Source: Actinomadura cremea
GTDB taxonomy: Bacteria; Actinomycetota; Actinomycetes; Streptosporangiales; Streptosporangiaceae
Assembly (NCBI RefSeq): GCF_014648495.1
Contig: NZ_BMRF01000004.1
Span: forward strand, 124,001 to 188,000
Direction: 5' to 3'
DNA length: 64,000 nucleotides
The translations under genes were made by a program, and so were the position numbers. The notes beneath the pieces were generated by a model, which ran no database searches, was not told the DNA's origin, and saw only the letters and a list, made by a program, of their open reading frames with translations. Shown here piece after piece: positions 7,569 through 17,700 of this stretch; positions within the stretch are counted from its first letter, which is position 1; each line of letters starts with the position of its first letter.

Positions 7569-10100
7569 ATGACAGAGCGTCCGCGTACTCCGCACGTCCC
7601 GGCCAAGCCCGCACTCGACGGCCTGGAGGACACATGGGTACGCGTGTGGGACGAGGAGGGCGTCCACCGGTTCGACCGGACCAGGCCGCACGCCGAGGTG
7701 TTCTCCATCGACACGCCCCCGCCCACGGTCAGCGGCTCCCTCCACGTCGGCCACGTCTTCTCCTACACCCACACCGACGCGGTCGCCCGGTTCCAGCGGA
7801 TGCGCGGTCGAGCGGTCTTCTACCCGATGGGGTGGGACGATAACGGCCTGCCCACCGAACGTCGCGTGCAGAACCACTTCGGCGTCCGCTGCGACCCGTC
7901 GCTGCCGTACGACCCCGGCTTCGAGCCTCCGGCCGCACCGGACGCGAAAAGGCAGGTCCCGGTGTCGCGGCGGAACTTCATCGAGCTGTGCGAGCGGCTC
8001 ACCGAGGTCGACGAGAAGGCGTTCGAGGAACTCTGGCGCCGCGTCGGGCTGTCGGTCGACTGGGACCACCTGTACACCACGATCGGCGAGCGGTCCCGCA
8101 CGGCGTCGCAGCGCGCGTTCCTGCGCAACCTCGCGCGCGGCGAGGCGTACGTCGCCGAGGCCCCGACGCTGTGGGACGTCACGTTCCGCACGGCCGTCGC
8201 GCAGGCCGAACTGGAGGACCGCGAGCAGCCCGGGGCGTTCCACCGCCTCCGGTTCCACGCGTCCGAACGGCCCGTCTACATCGAGACGACCCGGCCCGAG
8301 CTGCTGCCCGCGTGCGTCGCGCTGGTCGCGCACCCCGACGACGAGCGGTACGCGGAGCTGTTCGGCACGACCGTCCGCACGCCGCTGTTCGACGTCGAGG
8401 TGCCCGTCCTCGCGCACCGGCTCGCCGAACCCGACAAGGGCTCGGGCATCGCGATGATCTGCACGTTCGGCGACGTCGCCGACGTCACCTGGTGGCGCGA
8501 GCTCGACCTGCCGACCCGCGCGGTGATCGGCTGGGACGGCCGGCTGGCCGCCGAACCGCCCCGCGACGTCCCGGCCGGGCCGTACGCGGAGCTGGCCGGC
8601 AAGACGGTCTTCTCCGCGCGGGAGCGGGTCGTCGAGCTGCTGCGCGAGTCCGGTGACCTGGACGGTGAGCCGCGCAAGGTCACGCGGGCGGTGAAGTTCT
8701 ACGAGAAGGGGTCCAAGCCCCTGGAGATCGTCACGACCCGGCAGTGGTACATCCGCAACGGCGGCCGCGACGCCGGGATCCGCGCCGAGATGCTCGCGCG
8801 CGGCGCCGAGCTGAACTGGCACCCGCCGCACATGCGGGCCCGCTACGACAACTGGGTCGAGGGCCTGAACGGCGACTGGCTGATCTCGCGGCAGCGGTTC
8901 TTCGGCGTCCCGATCCCCGTCTGGTACCGGCTGGACGGGTCGGGCGAACCGGTCTACGGGGAGCCGATCGTCCCGGCCGAGGCCGACCTGCCCGTCGATC
9001 CGTCGTCGGACGTCCCGTCCGGCTACTCCGAGGAGCAGCGGGGCGAACCGGGCGGCTTCATCGGCGACCCGGACGTCATGGACACGTGGGCGACGTCGTC
9101 GCTGACCCCGCAGATCGCGGGCGGCTGGGAGCGCGACGCCGACCTGTTCGGCCGCGTCTTCCCCTACGACCTGCGTCCCCAGGCGCACGACATCATCCGC
9201 ACCTGGCTGTTCTCCACGATCGTCCGGTCGCACCTGGAGCACGGGTCGCTGCCGTGGACCGACACCGCGCTGTCCGGCTGGATCCTCGACCCCGACCGCA
9301 AGAAGATGTCGAAGTCGAAGGGCAACGTCGTCACGCCGATCGACCTGCTGCGCGAGTACGGGTCGGACGCCGTCCGGTACTGGGCGGCGAGCGGGCGGCC
9401 GGGCACCGACACCGCGTTCGACACCGGGCAGATCAAGGTCGGGCGCCGCCTCGCGATCAAGGTGCTGAACGCGTCGAAGTTCGTCCTCGGGCTCGGGGAC
9501 GTCGTTGCGGAGGGGCCCGCGGCGGTCGTCGAGCCGCTGGACCGGGCGATGCTCGCGACGCTGGCGGGCGTCGTCCGGGACGCGACCGAGGCGTTCGAAG
9601 GCTACGACTACACGCGCGCGCTGGAGCGGACGGAACGGTTCTTCTGGGAGTTCTGCGACGACTACCTGGAACTGGTGAAGTCGCGGGCCTACGGGGAGGG
9701 ACCGGAGGCGCAGTCGGCGCGTGCGGCGCTGCGGACGGCGCTGTCGGTGCTGCTGCGGCTGTTCGCGCCCGTGCTGCCGTTCGTCACCGAGGAGGTCTGG
9801 TCGTGGTGGCGGCAGGGGTCGGTGCACACGGCGGCGTGGCCGACGCCGGCCGAGCTGCCCCCGGGCGGCGACCCGGCCGTGCTGGCGGCGACGGGCGCGG
9901 CGCTGCGGCAGGTCCGCAAGGCGAAGTCGGAGGCGCGCGCGTCGATGCGCGCCGACGTCGCGCGGGCGGTCGTCCGGGGCGCCGAGGTGCTGCGGATCGC
10001 CCGGCCCGACCTGGCCGCCGCCGGGCGGATCGCGGAGCTCACGCTCGAGGACGCGCCCGCCGACCTCACCGTCGAGGTCGAGCTGGCTCCCGCCACGTAA
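7569..10100 (+). CDS. valS: valine--tRNA ligase
   Basis: Charges tRNA-Val with valine in the cytoplasm. 843 residues of the class I synthetase fold: HIGH-type motif LHVGH (58-62), a CP1 editing domain with ETTRPE and DKGSG blocks, the [21 protein letters not shown] segment typical of Val/Ile/Leu enzymes, KMSKS at 579-583, then the anticodon-binding alpha bundle. It is of the shorter bacterial/actinobacterial class found beside or instead of the 870-950 residue form, and seems to lack a long C-terminal coiled coil. The start at 7569 is chosen because homology begins at once and a -10 box sits directly upstream; a longer frame to 7089 runs through the divergent DUF4235 gene. Confidence 0.96.
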   Translation: MTERPRTPHVPAKPALDGLEDTWVRVWDEEGVHRFDRTRPHAEVFSIDTPPPTVSGSLHVGHVFSYTHTDAVARFQRMRGRAVFYPMGWDDNGLPTERRVQNHFGVRCDPSLPYDPGFEPPAAPDAKRQVPVSRRNFIELCERLTEVDEKAFEELWRRVGLSVDWDHLYTTIGERSRTASQRAFLRNLARGEAYVAEAPTLWDVTFRTAVAQAELEDREQPGAFHRLRFHASERPVYIETTRPELLPACVALVAHPDDERYAELFGTTVRTPLFDVEVPVLAHRLAEPDKGSGIAMICTFGDVADVTWWRELDLPTRAVIGWDGRLAAEPPRDVPAGPYAELAGKTVFSARERVVELLRESGDLDGEPRKVTRAVKFYEKGSKPLEIVTTRQWYIRNGGRDAGIRAEMLARGAELNWHPPHMRARYDNWVEGLNGDWLISRQRFFGVPIPVWYRLDGSGEPVYGEPIVPAEADLPVDPSSDVPSGYSEEQRGEPGGFIGDPDVMDTWATSSLTPQIAGGWERDADLFGRVFPYDLRPQAHDIIRTWLFSTIVRSHLEHGSLPWTDTALSGWILDPDRKKMSKSKGNVVTPIDLLREYGSDAVRYWAASGRPGTDTAFDTGQIKVGRRLAIKVLNASKFVLGLGDVVAEGPAAVVEPLDRAMLATLAGVVRDATEAFEGYDYTRALERTERFFWEFCDDYLELVKSRAYGEGPEAQSARAALRTALSVLLRLFAPVLPFVTEEVWSWWRQGSVHTAAWPTPAELPPGGDPAVLAATGAALRQVRKAKSEARASMRADVARAVVRGAEVLRIARPDLAAAGRIAELTLEDAPADLTVEVELAPAT

Positions 10101-10122
10101 CCCCGATCACACGTGCGCGGCC

Positions 10123-10151
10123 TTGACTTCCCCCGGCCCGCTCCAGATATT
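10123..10151 (+). promoter_or_regulatory. promoter of PF10118 hydrolase gene
   Basis: TTGACT (10123-10128), a 17-base spacer, and GATATT (10146-10151) make a good housekeeping-type promoter 46 bases before the GTG start. Confidence 0.6.
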
Positions 10152-10167
10152 AGACGGCGAATCTAAT
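10149..10167. promoter_or_regulatory. inverted repeat, candidate operator
   Basis: ATTAGA and TCTAAT are exact inverted repeats separated by 7 bases, overlapping the -10 box. The geometry suits a dimeric repressor such as a TetR protein; no regulator gene is adjacent. Confidence 0.55.
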
Positions 10168-10196
10168 TGTCTGGGCCGGGCCCGGGGAGGACGCCA

Positions 10197-11084
10197 GTGA
10201 GCGAGATCGACGAGCGGCACCCCGTCATCACCCCGCGGCGGGTGAAGTTCGACTGGGCGGACACGCCGCTGCACTGGATCCCGGGCGAGCCGGTCGCCAC
10301 GCACTTCATCAACGTGCTGCACCTGCTCCTGCCCGCCGGGGAGCGGTGGTTCGTGCACGTCTACAAGCAGGCGCTGCCGCTCGTCGAGGACGACGAGCGC
10401 CTGTACCGCGAGGTCAAGGGGTTCATGGGCCAGGAGGCCGTGCACGCCTACTCCCACCAGGGCGTCCTCGACCGGCAGATGCTCGCGATGGGCCTCGACC
10501 CGCGCCCGCTCACCCGCCGCATCGAGTGGCTGTTCAAGCGCATCCTCGGCGACCGGCCCCCGCTGCCCGGCATGTCCCGGCGCCGCTGGCTGAAGCTGCG
10601 GATCGGGATCATCGCCGGAATCGAGCACTACACCGCCGTGCTCGGCCAGTGGATCCTGGACGCCCGCGCGCTCGACGACGCCGGCGCCGACCCCACGATG
10701 CTGGACCTGCTGCGCTGGCACGGCGCCGAGGAGGTCGAGCACCGCTCCGTCGCGTTCGACGTGTACCAGCACGTCTCCGGCGGGTACGCGCAGCGGGTGC
10801 GCTCGTTCTTCATCGGCCTCATCGCCATGCCGCTCGCGGTGTACGCGGGCGCCGCGTACCTGTGCCGCGCGGACCCGACCCTGCACGGCGTCCGGCCGCG
10901 CCTCCGCGACTACCGGCGGGCCGTGCGCCGCGGCCTGTTCCCGGGCAACCGGTTCATGATCGGCGCCGCCCGCACCTACCTGCGGCGCGACTACCACCCG
11001 TCCGGGGAGTGCTCCACGCAGCGCGCCATCGACTACCTGTCGACCTCGCCCGCCGCGCGCGCCGCCGGGTACGGGACGTCCTGA
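10197..11084 (+). CDS. metal-dependent hydrolase, PF10118 family
   Basis: 295 residues from the GTG at 10197, preceded by GGGGAGG. An in-frame TTG further upstream overlaps the operator and is less likely. The protein looks like the PF10118 predicted metal-dependent hydrolases: [11 protein letters not shown], then the helical metal ligands E-x-x-HAYSH ([10 protein letters not shown]), a central EHYTA, and [13 protein letters not shown], giving the repeated Glu/His pattern of a ferritin-like di-metal site. A hydrophobic helix lies near the C-terminus. Substrate unknown; members often neighbour P450 and TetR genes, and a P450 gene converges here. Confidence 0.85.
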   Translation: MSEIDERHPVITPRRVKFDWADTPLHWIPGEPVATHFINVLHLLLPAGERWFVHVYKQALPLVEDDERLYREVKGFMGQEAVHAYSHQGVLDRQMLAMGLDPRPLTRRIEWLFKRILGDRPPLPGMSRRRWLKLRIGIIAGIEHYTAVLGQWILDARALDDAGADPTMLDLLRWHGAEEVEHRSVAFDVYQHVSGGYAQRVRSFFIGLIAMPLAVYAGAAYLCRADPTLHGVRPRLRDYRRAVRRGLFPGNRFMIGAARTYLRRDYHPSGECSTQRAIDYLSTSPAARAAGYGTS

Positions 11085-11106
11085 GCCCCGGCGGCCCGCC
11101 CGCGGT

Positions 11107-12390
11107 TCAGTAGGTGAACGGCAGGTGCTTGATGCCGTTGATGAAGTTCGAGTAGAGCCGGTCGGGACGCCCGTCCGCGCGGATCTGCGGGACGCGCGTG
11201 AGCAGCTCCCGGAACATCACCGTGATCTCCCGCCGGGCCAGGTTGGCGCCCAGGCAGAAGTGCGGGCCGGGCCCGCCGAACCCCACGTGCGGGTTCGGCG
11301 ACCGGGTGATGTCGAAGGCGTCGGGGTTCTCGAACACCTCGGCGTCCCGGTTGGCCGAGTTGTAGAACAGCAGGACCTTCTCGCCCGCCCGGTAGGTGTG
11401 GCCGTTCATCTCGTGGTCCCGGGTGACCGTCCGGCGCATCTGGATGACGGGCGTCGCCATCCGGACGATCTCCTCGACGGCGCCGGGGGCGTGCGTCTCG
11501 AAGTCCTCCAGCAGCAGGGCCCGCTGCTCGGGGTTGTCGGTGAGCAGCTTCAGCCCGTGCGACATGGCGTTGCGCGTCGTCTCGTTCCCGGCCACGACGA
11601 GCAGGATGAAGAACGACCCGATCTCCTTGTCGGTGAGCCGCTCCCCGTCCACCTCGGCGGTGACCAGCGCCGACATCAGGTCGTCGCCGGGGTCGCGGCG
11701 CCGCCGCCGGGCGAGCTTCATCGCCAGGTGGTTCAGCTCGTAGGCCGCCGTCACCACCCGGACCAGGACGTACAGGGCGCCGATGCGGGTGATCTCGCCC
11801 TTGAAGTCGCGGCCCCCGGTGTACTCGGGGTCGCCGATGCCCAGCAGCGTGTTCGTCCGGTCGAACACCATCGGCCGCACGGGCTCGGGCACGCCCACCA
11901 TGTCGCAGATGACCGTCAGCGGGAGCCTCGCCGCGACGTCGGTGACGAAGTCGCCGCCGGGCCCGCGCGCCAGGACGTCGTCCACGATGCGCGTCGCCGT
12001 CGCCTGGATGTCGGTCTCCAGCTTGGCCAGCACCCGCGGCGTGAACGCCCGCGACACGATCCGCCTGATCTTGGCGTGCCGCGGGTCGTCCATGTTGATG
12101 ATCGAGCCGAGGTAGCGGGCGATGTACCCGGGCATGTCCGGGATGCTGGTGGTGGTCGGCTCGCTGCTGAACACCTGCGGCGTCCGGCTCGCCTCCACCA
12201 CGTCCGCGTGCCGGGCCAGCGCCCAGTAGCCCGGCCCCTGCTTGATGAACGGCAGCTTCAGCTCGGGGAAACGGGCCGGGTGCTCCAGTTCCCGCAGCCG
12301 CGCGAACGCCGCCATGCGCTCGGCCTGCGGCCTGGCCCAGAAGGCCAGGTCGGAAAGATCGGTCGCCGGGTCGCGCGTCACCGTCGTCAC
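11107..12390 (-). CDS. cytochrome P450
   Basis: 427 residues, a soluble bacterial P450. Seen: the I-helix oxygen-binding motif AGNETT, the K-helix EEIVR, the perf-like region, and the heme loop [11 protein letters not shown] with ligand Cys379. The overall pattern, including [16 protein letters not shown] and the [11 protein letters not shown] tail, resembles the CYP125/CYP142/CYP124 sterol and lipid hydroxylases of actinobacteria, so a steroid or branched lipid substrate is likely but unproven. No ferredoxin gene is adjacent, so electrons come from elsewhere. GTG start at 12390 with GAGGAC upstream. Two palindromes lie in the short promoter region shared with dut. Confidence 0.93.
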   Translation of the reverse strand: MTTVTRDPATDLSDLAFWARPQAERMAAFARLRELEHPARFPELKLPFIKQGPGYWALARHADVVEASRTPQVFSSEPTTTSIPDMPGYIARYLGSIINMDDPRHAKIRRIVSRAFTPRVLAKLETDIQATATRIVDDVLARGPGGDFVTDVAARLPLTVICDMVGVPEPVRPMVFDRTNTLLGIGDPEYTGGRDFKGEITRIGALYVLVRVVTAAYELNHLAMKLARRRRRDPGDDLMSALVTAEVDGERLTDKEIGSFFILLVVAGNETTRNAMSHGLKLLTDNPEQRALLLEDFETHAPGAVEEIVRMATPVIQMRRTVTRDHEMNGHTYRAGEKVLLFYNSANRDAEVFENPDAFDITRSPNPHVGFGGPGPHFCLGANLARREITVMFRELLTRVPQIRADGRPDRLYSNFINGIKHLPFTY

Positions 12391-12417
12391 TTCGCACCGT
12401 CCTCGGGGGGCTCGTCT

Positions 12418-12432
12418 CCGAACGGAGTTCGG
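12418..12432. promoter_or_regulatory. perfect inverted repeat, candidate operator
   Basis: CCGAAC GGA GTTCGG is exactly symmetric and sits 28 bases upstream of the P450 start. The half-sites are spaced one base too far apart to match the mycobacterial KstR pattern (AAC-NN-GTT). Confidence 0.55.
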
Positions 12433-12433
12433 T

Positions 12434-12443
12434 TTCCATGGAA
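12434..12443. promoter_or_regulatory. second palindrome in P450/dut divergent region
   Basis: TTCCATGGAA is self-complementary and flanked by near-symmetric GGT and ACC. It abuts the first inverted repeat, so two regulator dimers could bind side by side. Confidence 0.4.
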
Positions 12444-12582
12444 CCGAGGTCGCGCGACGACGTCAAGGAGCACTTACCTCGCCGGAGCCGCGCCGCGGCG
12501 GCGTTTCAGCGGCGGGGCCGGCGCGCGGAGTCGGTATTGTCAGGTGGTTTCCGAGGCGGTTCGGCGCGAGCGTGAGGTGAAC

Positions 12583-13059
12583 GTGGGAAAGGTCGATGTG
12601 CTGATCAAGCGGCTCGATCCGGAGTTGCCGCTCCCCTCGTACGCGCACGCGGGCGACGCCGGCGCCGACCTCGTCGCCGCGGCGGACGTCGAACTCCCGC
12701 CCGGCGAGCGCGCCGTCGTCCCCACCGGAATCGCCGTCGCCCTGCCGGACGGCTACGCCGCTTTCATTCACCCGCGGTCCGGTTTGGGCGCTAGGTTGGG
12801 GGTGACCATAGTCAACGCACCCGGTACGGTCGATGCCGGCTATCGGGGTGAGATCAAGGTGACCCTGCTGAACACCGACCCCCGCGCCACGGTCCGGCTG
12901 CGGCGCGGCGACCGCATCGCGCAGATGGTCGTGCAGCGGGTGGAGACGGCGGTGTTCCACGAGGTCGCCGCGCTTCCCGGATCGGCGCGCGGAACCGGCG
13001 GGTTCGGCTCCACGGGTGGGTACTCCCATCCCGATGAAGGTCAGAGAGAAGGAGTGTGA
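12583..13059 (+). CDS. dut: deoxyuridine 5'-triphosphate nucleotidohydrolase
   Basis: Hydrolyses dUTP to dUMP and pyrophosphate, keeping uracil out of DNA and feeding thymidylate synthesis. 158 residues, typical for trimeric dUTPase. All five motifs are visible: [29 protein letters not shown] with the catalytic Asp and Tyr, RGDRIAQMV, and a C-terminal Gly-rich [10 protein letters not shown] arm. GTG at 12583 has GTGAGG 5 bases upstream; a second GTG two codons earlier is possible. The following DUF3710 gene starts 3 bases after the stop, as in mycobacteria (Rv2697c-Rv2696c). Confidence 0.96.
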   Translation: MGKVDVLIKRLDPELPLPSYAHAGDAGADLVAAADVELPPGERAVVPTGIAVALPDGYAAFIHPRSGLGARLGVTIVNAPGTVDAGYRGEIKVTLLNTDPRATVRLRRGDRIAQMVVQRVETAVFHEVAALPGSARGTGGFGSTGGYSHPDEGQREGV

Positions 13060-13062
13060 GTC

Positions 13063-13905
13063 GTGGCTTTTGGACGTCGCCGACGGGCCGAGGAGGGCCG
13101 TGCGGAGCCCGAGGTGACCGAGGAGCCGGCGCAGCAGGACGCGGAGGACGCCGAGGACGTCGCCGATGAGGCCACCGCCGAGGCCGAGCCCGGTGCGGGA
13201 GGTCCCTGGGACTCCGAGGACTCCTTCCCCGAGATGCAGCGTCTTGACTTCGGGTCCCTGCAGGTGCCGGTCGCGCCCGGCCTCGGGTTCCAGGTGAACT
13301 TCGAGGCGACCCAGGTTGACGACCAGGGCAAGCCGCTCGACGGCCGCCCCGTCGCCGTCCTGGTGCAGCACCAGGAGAGCGCCATGCAGCTCCAGGTCTT
13401 CGCCGCGCCCAAGCGCAGCGGCATCTGGGACGACGTGCGCGCCGAGACCGCCAAGGACATCGAGGAGCAGGCGAAGGGCCAGACCCAGGAGGGCGACGGG
13501 CCGTTCGGGTCCGAGCTGCTGGCGATGGTGCCCGCCGCGCTGACCGAGGAGGTCCTCGCGGAGATGCCGCAGGAGGTCCGCGAGCAGATCCCCGCCGAGT
13601 TCGTCGAGCAGGGCTGGGCGCCGCAGATCATCCGCTTCCTCGGTGTGGACGGCCCGCGCTGGTTCCTGCAGGCGGTCGTGCAGGGCGCCGCCATCGAGGA
13701 CGAGGAGCAGTGGCAGGTGCTCGAGGACGTGCTGCGCGGCGTGGTCGTCGTGCGCGGCGACGCCCCGATGCCCCCGCGCGAGCTGCTCGAGCTGCGCATC
13801 CCGCAGGAGTTCAGCGAGTCCCAGGAGGACGGGCAGCAGGAAGAGCCCGCCGAGCAGGAGTTCAAGCCGTTCGAGCGCGGCCCGGAGATCACCGAGGTCC
13901 GCTAG
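13063..13905 (+). CDS. DUF3710 domain protein
   Basis: 280 residues. An acidic, Glu/Asp/Ala-rich N-terminal tail (residues 9-55) precedes the DUF3710 core: FGSLQVPVAPGLGFQVNFE, a strand pattern with QLQVFAAPKRSGIWDDVRAE, and GWAPQIIRFLGVDGPRWFLQ. The function of the family is unknown; its near-universal place after dut in actinobacteria suggests a housekeeping role. GTG start with AAGGAG about 9 bases upstream, 3 bases after the dut stop, so the pair is an operon. A strong hairpin follows the gene. Confidence 0.92.
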   Translation: MAFGRRRRAEEGRAEPEVTEEPAQQDAEDAEDVADEATAEAEPGAGGPWDSEDSFPEMQRLDFGSLQVPVAPGLGFQVNFEATQVDDQGKPLDGRPVAVLVQHQESAMQLQVFAAPKRSGIWDDVRAETAKDIEEQAKGQTQEGDGPFGSELLAMVPAALTEEVLAEMPQEVREQIPAEFVEQGWAPQIIRFLGVDGPRWFLQAVVQGAAIEDEEQWQVLEDVLRGVVVVRGDAPMPPRELLELRIPQEFSESQEDGQQEEPAEQEFKPFERGPEITEVR

Positions 13906-13920
13906 ACCGTCACCCTGTTC

Positions 13921-13954
13921 CGCCCGGCCGCCTGCGACGACGCGCGGCCGGGCG
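13921..13954. terminator. hairpin between converging genes
   Basis: Exact 11-bp stem CGCCCGGCCGC / GCGGCCGGGCG with a 12-base loop, placed between the ends of the DUF3710 and PIG-L genes. There is no T tract on either side, which is common for actinobacterial terminators. Confidence 0.6.
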
Positions 13955-13974
13955 CCGTACGGCCCGCTCCCCGG

Positions 13975-14676
13975 TCAGGTCTCGATCAGCTCGAACGCCA
14001 TCGCGTGCTCCACGCCGACGGCCCGTCCGGTCGGCTCCGCCATCCCGGTGAGGAACGCGGCGGCGTCGAAGTCGGCGCCCAGGTTCGAGAAGTACACCTG
14101 GTGGGCGAGCAGGGAATCGATGCCGCTCCGCAGATGCCCCGTGACGTCCACGTAGTGCCCGGCCTGCGGCGAGCCGCCGAACAGCGCGAACCGCACCCCC
14201 TGCCACGGTTCCAGCCCCAGGTCCCGGAAGACCCACCGGTTCGCGGCGTCCCGGATCGCGTCGGCGACCGCGAGCCCGAGGACCCGGTGGTCGGCCATGT
14301 TGAACCCGCCGCCCGGGAAGGACTCCCGGAAGTTCACCGAGATCACCACCTCGGGGCGGTGCCGCCGGATCGCCGCCGCGAGTTCGCGCCGCAGCGGCAG
14401 CCCGTACTCCAGCACCCCGTCCTGGAGATCGAGGAACTCGACGGTGTCCACACCGACGATCCGCGCCGCCTCGATCTGCTCGACGGTGCGGACGCGGCGC
14501 ACCTCCTCGGGGTCCATCCCGTCGATGCCCGCCTCGCCGCGCGTGGCGAGCACCTCCGTCACCGTCTTGCCCTGGGCCGTCCACTTGGCGACGGCCGTCG
14601 AGCCTCCGTACTCCAGGTCGTCGGGGTGCGCGACGATCGCCAGCGCCCGTTCCCAGTCCTCAGGTACCGGTTCCAT
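13975..14676 (-). CDS. PIG-L family deacetylase
   Basis: 233 residues. The metal-binding signature AHPDD is at residues 16-20, followed by the conserved TRGEAG segment, a central block VVISVNF and NMADHRVLG whose His completes the zinc site. PIG-L/LmbE enzymes remove acetyl groups from GlcNAc-linked substrates; relatives make mycothiol (MshB) or act on mycothiol conjugates (Mca). This protein is shorter than MshB or Mca (about 290-300 residues), so it is probably a different paralogue. Start at 14676 has GAGG upstream. It is transcribed divergently from the HEAT-repeat gene from overlapping -10 boxes. Confidence 0.9.
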   Translation of the reverse strand: MEPVPEDWERALAIVAHPDDLEYGGSTAVAKWTAQGKTVTEVLATRGEAGIDGMDPEEVRRVRTVEQIEAARIVGVDTVEFLDLQDGVLEYGLPLRRELAAAIRRHRPEVVISVNFRESFPGGGFNMADHRVLGLAVADAIRDAANRWVFRDLGLEPWQGVRFALFGGSPQAGHYVDVTGHLRSGIDSLLAHQVYFSNLGADFDAAAFLTGMAEPTGRAVGVEHAMAFELIET

Positions 14677-14711
14677 GCCCTCATCCTCGCGGATCTTCCA
14701 CGCGGCCGCGA

Positions 14712-14721
14712 AGCCTAGGAT
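14712..14721. promoter_or_regulatory. overlapping divergent -10 boxes
   Basis: The ten bases AGCCTAGGAT read as TAGGAT on the plus strand, ending 6 bases before the leaderless GTG at 14728. On the minus strand they read as TAGGCT, about 36 bases before the PIG-L ATG. One symmetric element could therefore fire both ways. Confidence 0.55.
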
Positions 14722-14727
14722 CGGCAG

Positions 14728-17700
14728 GTGACCGATACGGCGATGCATGTCCGGATCGTGCGGTTGCGGGCCGCGATCCTCGCCCGTCCCGAGACCGTCC
14801 GGGACGAACCCGCGGGGGAGCCCCTGTACCAGGCGGTCCACGGGCTGTCCGCCGTCGACGCCGCCGACCCCGCGCGCCTCGCCCGGGAGCTGGCCGCACG
14901 GCCCGGCCCCGTCCTGCGCGCCGCGGCGTTCCGGCTCGTCCGGGAGGCCCTGCACGCCGACCTGCTGCCGCCCGCGGACGCCCGGGCGCTGGTCGAGGAC
15001 CTCGCGGCCGACGTCCCCGCCGCGCTGCGCGAACTCGCCGAACCCTGGGCCGCCCTCGACCCCCTCCCGTACGGACGCGCGCTCCGGTATCTGGAGACCG
15101 GCCCGGACGAAGCCGCGATCGAAGCCGCGATCGAGGTCGCGGTGCGGAACGGTCACGCGGGGCTCGTGCGGGACGTCGCCGCCGATCCCGGACGGTCCCC
15201 GACGGTGCGGCGCCGGGCGCTCGAACTGCTCGGTGATCTCGCCACCCGCCGGGACGTCCCCGATCTCCTCGCACTCGCCCGCACGGACCCGCCCCTGTTC
15301 GCCGCACCGGCCGTCGCGTGCCTGACCGGCATGCACCGGCGCGGCCATTTCCTGCAGGACCGCGACGTCCCGACCGTGGTGGGCCTCGCACTCGCCGATC
15401 ACCGCGTCGATGCCGAGGACGTCGCGATCGTGCTGTACACGTCGCGCCATGCGGCCGTGCGCGTGCTGACGGACTCGGGCGCGAACCCGACGCGACGGCT
15501 CCGGCTGCTGCTCGCGCTCGACGCCCAGGGTGCCCCCGGTCTCGGCGTGGGCGATGCCGTCACCGGTCTCGCGCGCCGTGCCGCCGATCCCGTCCCGTAT
15601 CTGCGGGCGATCCGCGAACTGCGGCACGTCCCGTCCGAGGACACGGTCATCGATCTCCTGCCCCGCGCGCCGTTCGCCGCGCTGCTCGCGCTCGAGGCCG
15701 TCGGGGGTGCCCGCACCGCCGGCGTCCTGTGGGCGGGCCTCGGGCTGGACGGCGGCGAGATCGTCCCCCACCTGCGGCCGCACCGGCGCCGCGCCCTCGA
15801 GATCCTGTGGCACCTCACCGCCGACCCCGGCCGCCGCCGCGCGATCCTCGACGTCCTCGATCCCCGCGACCTGCCCCGCCGCATCGCCGACGACCTCGGC
15901 GGGCCCGATCCCCGCGAACTCGCCGTCCTGGCCGCGAACCCCGACCCGGACGAGCCCGTGGACACCCTGTGCCGGCTCGCCCGCAACGGCGACGCGACGT
16001 CCCTGCCCGCCATCGCCGACCTCCTCCTGCGCGTCGTCTCCGACCTGGCCGCCACCTGGGGCGAGGGCCCCGAACCGGCCGTCCCGGACGAGGTCGTGAC
16101 GGAGATCCGCGGCCTCGGCGAACGGCTGTACCGGCGCGGCGCGATCCGTCCCGGCTGCCTGCTGGACGCGTCGGACGAACGCGAGGCCGGGCACGACCTG
16201 CTCACCGACCTCGCGTTCGACCTGCTCGATCGTCCGGACCTCTCGCCCGTCGAGCGGACGATCCTGCTGGGCCTCCCGCGCGGCGTGTGCCGGCGCCCGA
16301 TCCGCGCGCGGGTCCACCCGCTGCTGCGGCATCGGGACCGGCACGTCCGCAAGAAGGCGATCGCGCTGCTCGCCGGGTGGGACGCTCGCGCGCTGTCGGC
16401 GAGCCTCGTCCCGCTCACCACCGCCGGAGACCCGCAGACGGTCCGGCGGGCCCTGCTCGCGCTGGGGGAGGCGGGCGCGACGTGGGCGGCCCCGGCGATC
16501 GCCGCCTGCCTCGACCATCCGAACATGAACGTGAAGAAGACGGCCGCCGGGGCGCTGTCCGCCGCGGGCTCGCCCCGGGCCGTCCCGGCGCTGCTGTCCT
16601 GGCTGGCCCGCCACGACAATCCCGGGTTCCGGGACGCCCTGGTCAAGGCCCTGCGGGCGATTCTCGGCCCCGCCTTCGCCGCGACCGTCCGCGCCGCGGC
16701 CGACCGGACGGAGGACGACCGCGCGCGCACGCGCCTGCTGTCGGCCCTGCCCGCCCGCGGGCCCCGGCATCCGGCCGCCTGGCTCGCCGAGCACGGCTGG
16801 GCGCCCGAGGTCGCGCGCCGCGCCATGAACGCCCGCGCCACCGACACGTCCCGGATCCGCGCCATGCTCCCGCACTGGCTCGGCCTCCTGTCCGAGGACG
16901 ATCCGGGCGCGTCCGTCCTCAGGTTCGTCCTCGGCCTCTGCGCCGCTCCGTGGGCCGACGCGGAGCTGGAGACCTTCGCGACGTCGGCAGGGACCCTCGT
17001 CGACGCCCTCCCCGCCCTCGACGGCTCCGACCGGACGCGCCTGCGCGACCTGCTCGACGCGGTGATCCCCCGCACGGGCCCCGCCGGGCGCCGCGCCCTC
17101 GCCGCCCGCCTGCACGGCCTGCCCCCGGATCGTGACGTGCTCGCCCTCCTGCGCCGCTGCGGCACCGCCCCGACCCGCGACGGCCTCGTCCGAGCCCTCG
17201 CCGCCGCCCGCCGCACCGAGGACCCCGCCGAAGCCGAGACCGCCGTCCTGCGTGAGGCGTTCGCCCGCACGCCCCCCGACGCGCCCGCCGAACCGGTGCC
17301 GGTGCTCCGCGAGACCGTCCGCTCCGCCGAGGCCGTCCGAGCACTGCGAGGCGATCGCCGCGACCTCCGGGAGGGGACCGAGGGGGTCAAGGTCGATGGG
17401 GAGGCGCGGTTCGGTCACCCGGGCGGTCCGCGCGTGGGGCAGGAGTCCGACCCCGTCCAAGGGGCGCCCCTTGCGGAGGGCGTCGGCCCGCGCGAAGCGG
17501 CCGGACCGTTCGGCGAGCGCTCGACCGACGCGGTGAGCGGGGCGGACACCGCTCCGGAGGACGGGCCGGGACGCGCCCTGGGCGACGGTCCGCCCCAGGA
17601 GCGCCGGTCGTCGCGGGAGTGGCTCGATGCGTTGATCGAGGTCTTTCCGGCGGCGGCTCCGGAGGCGCGGGACGAGCTGCTCGACTGGATGCTCGACCTG

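Noticed and set aside
12418-12432. KstR cholesterol-regulon operator for the P450
   Set aside because: The half-sites are spaced by three bases, not two, and the flanks differ, so only a generic operator is claimed.
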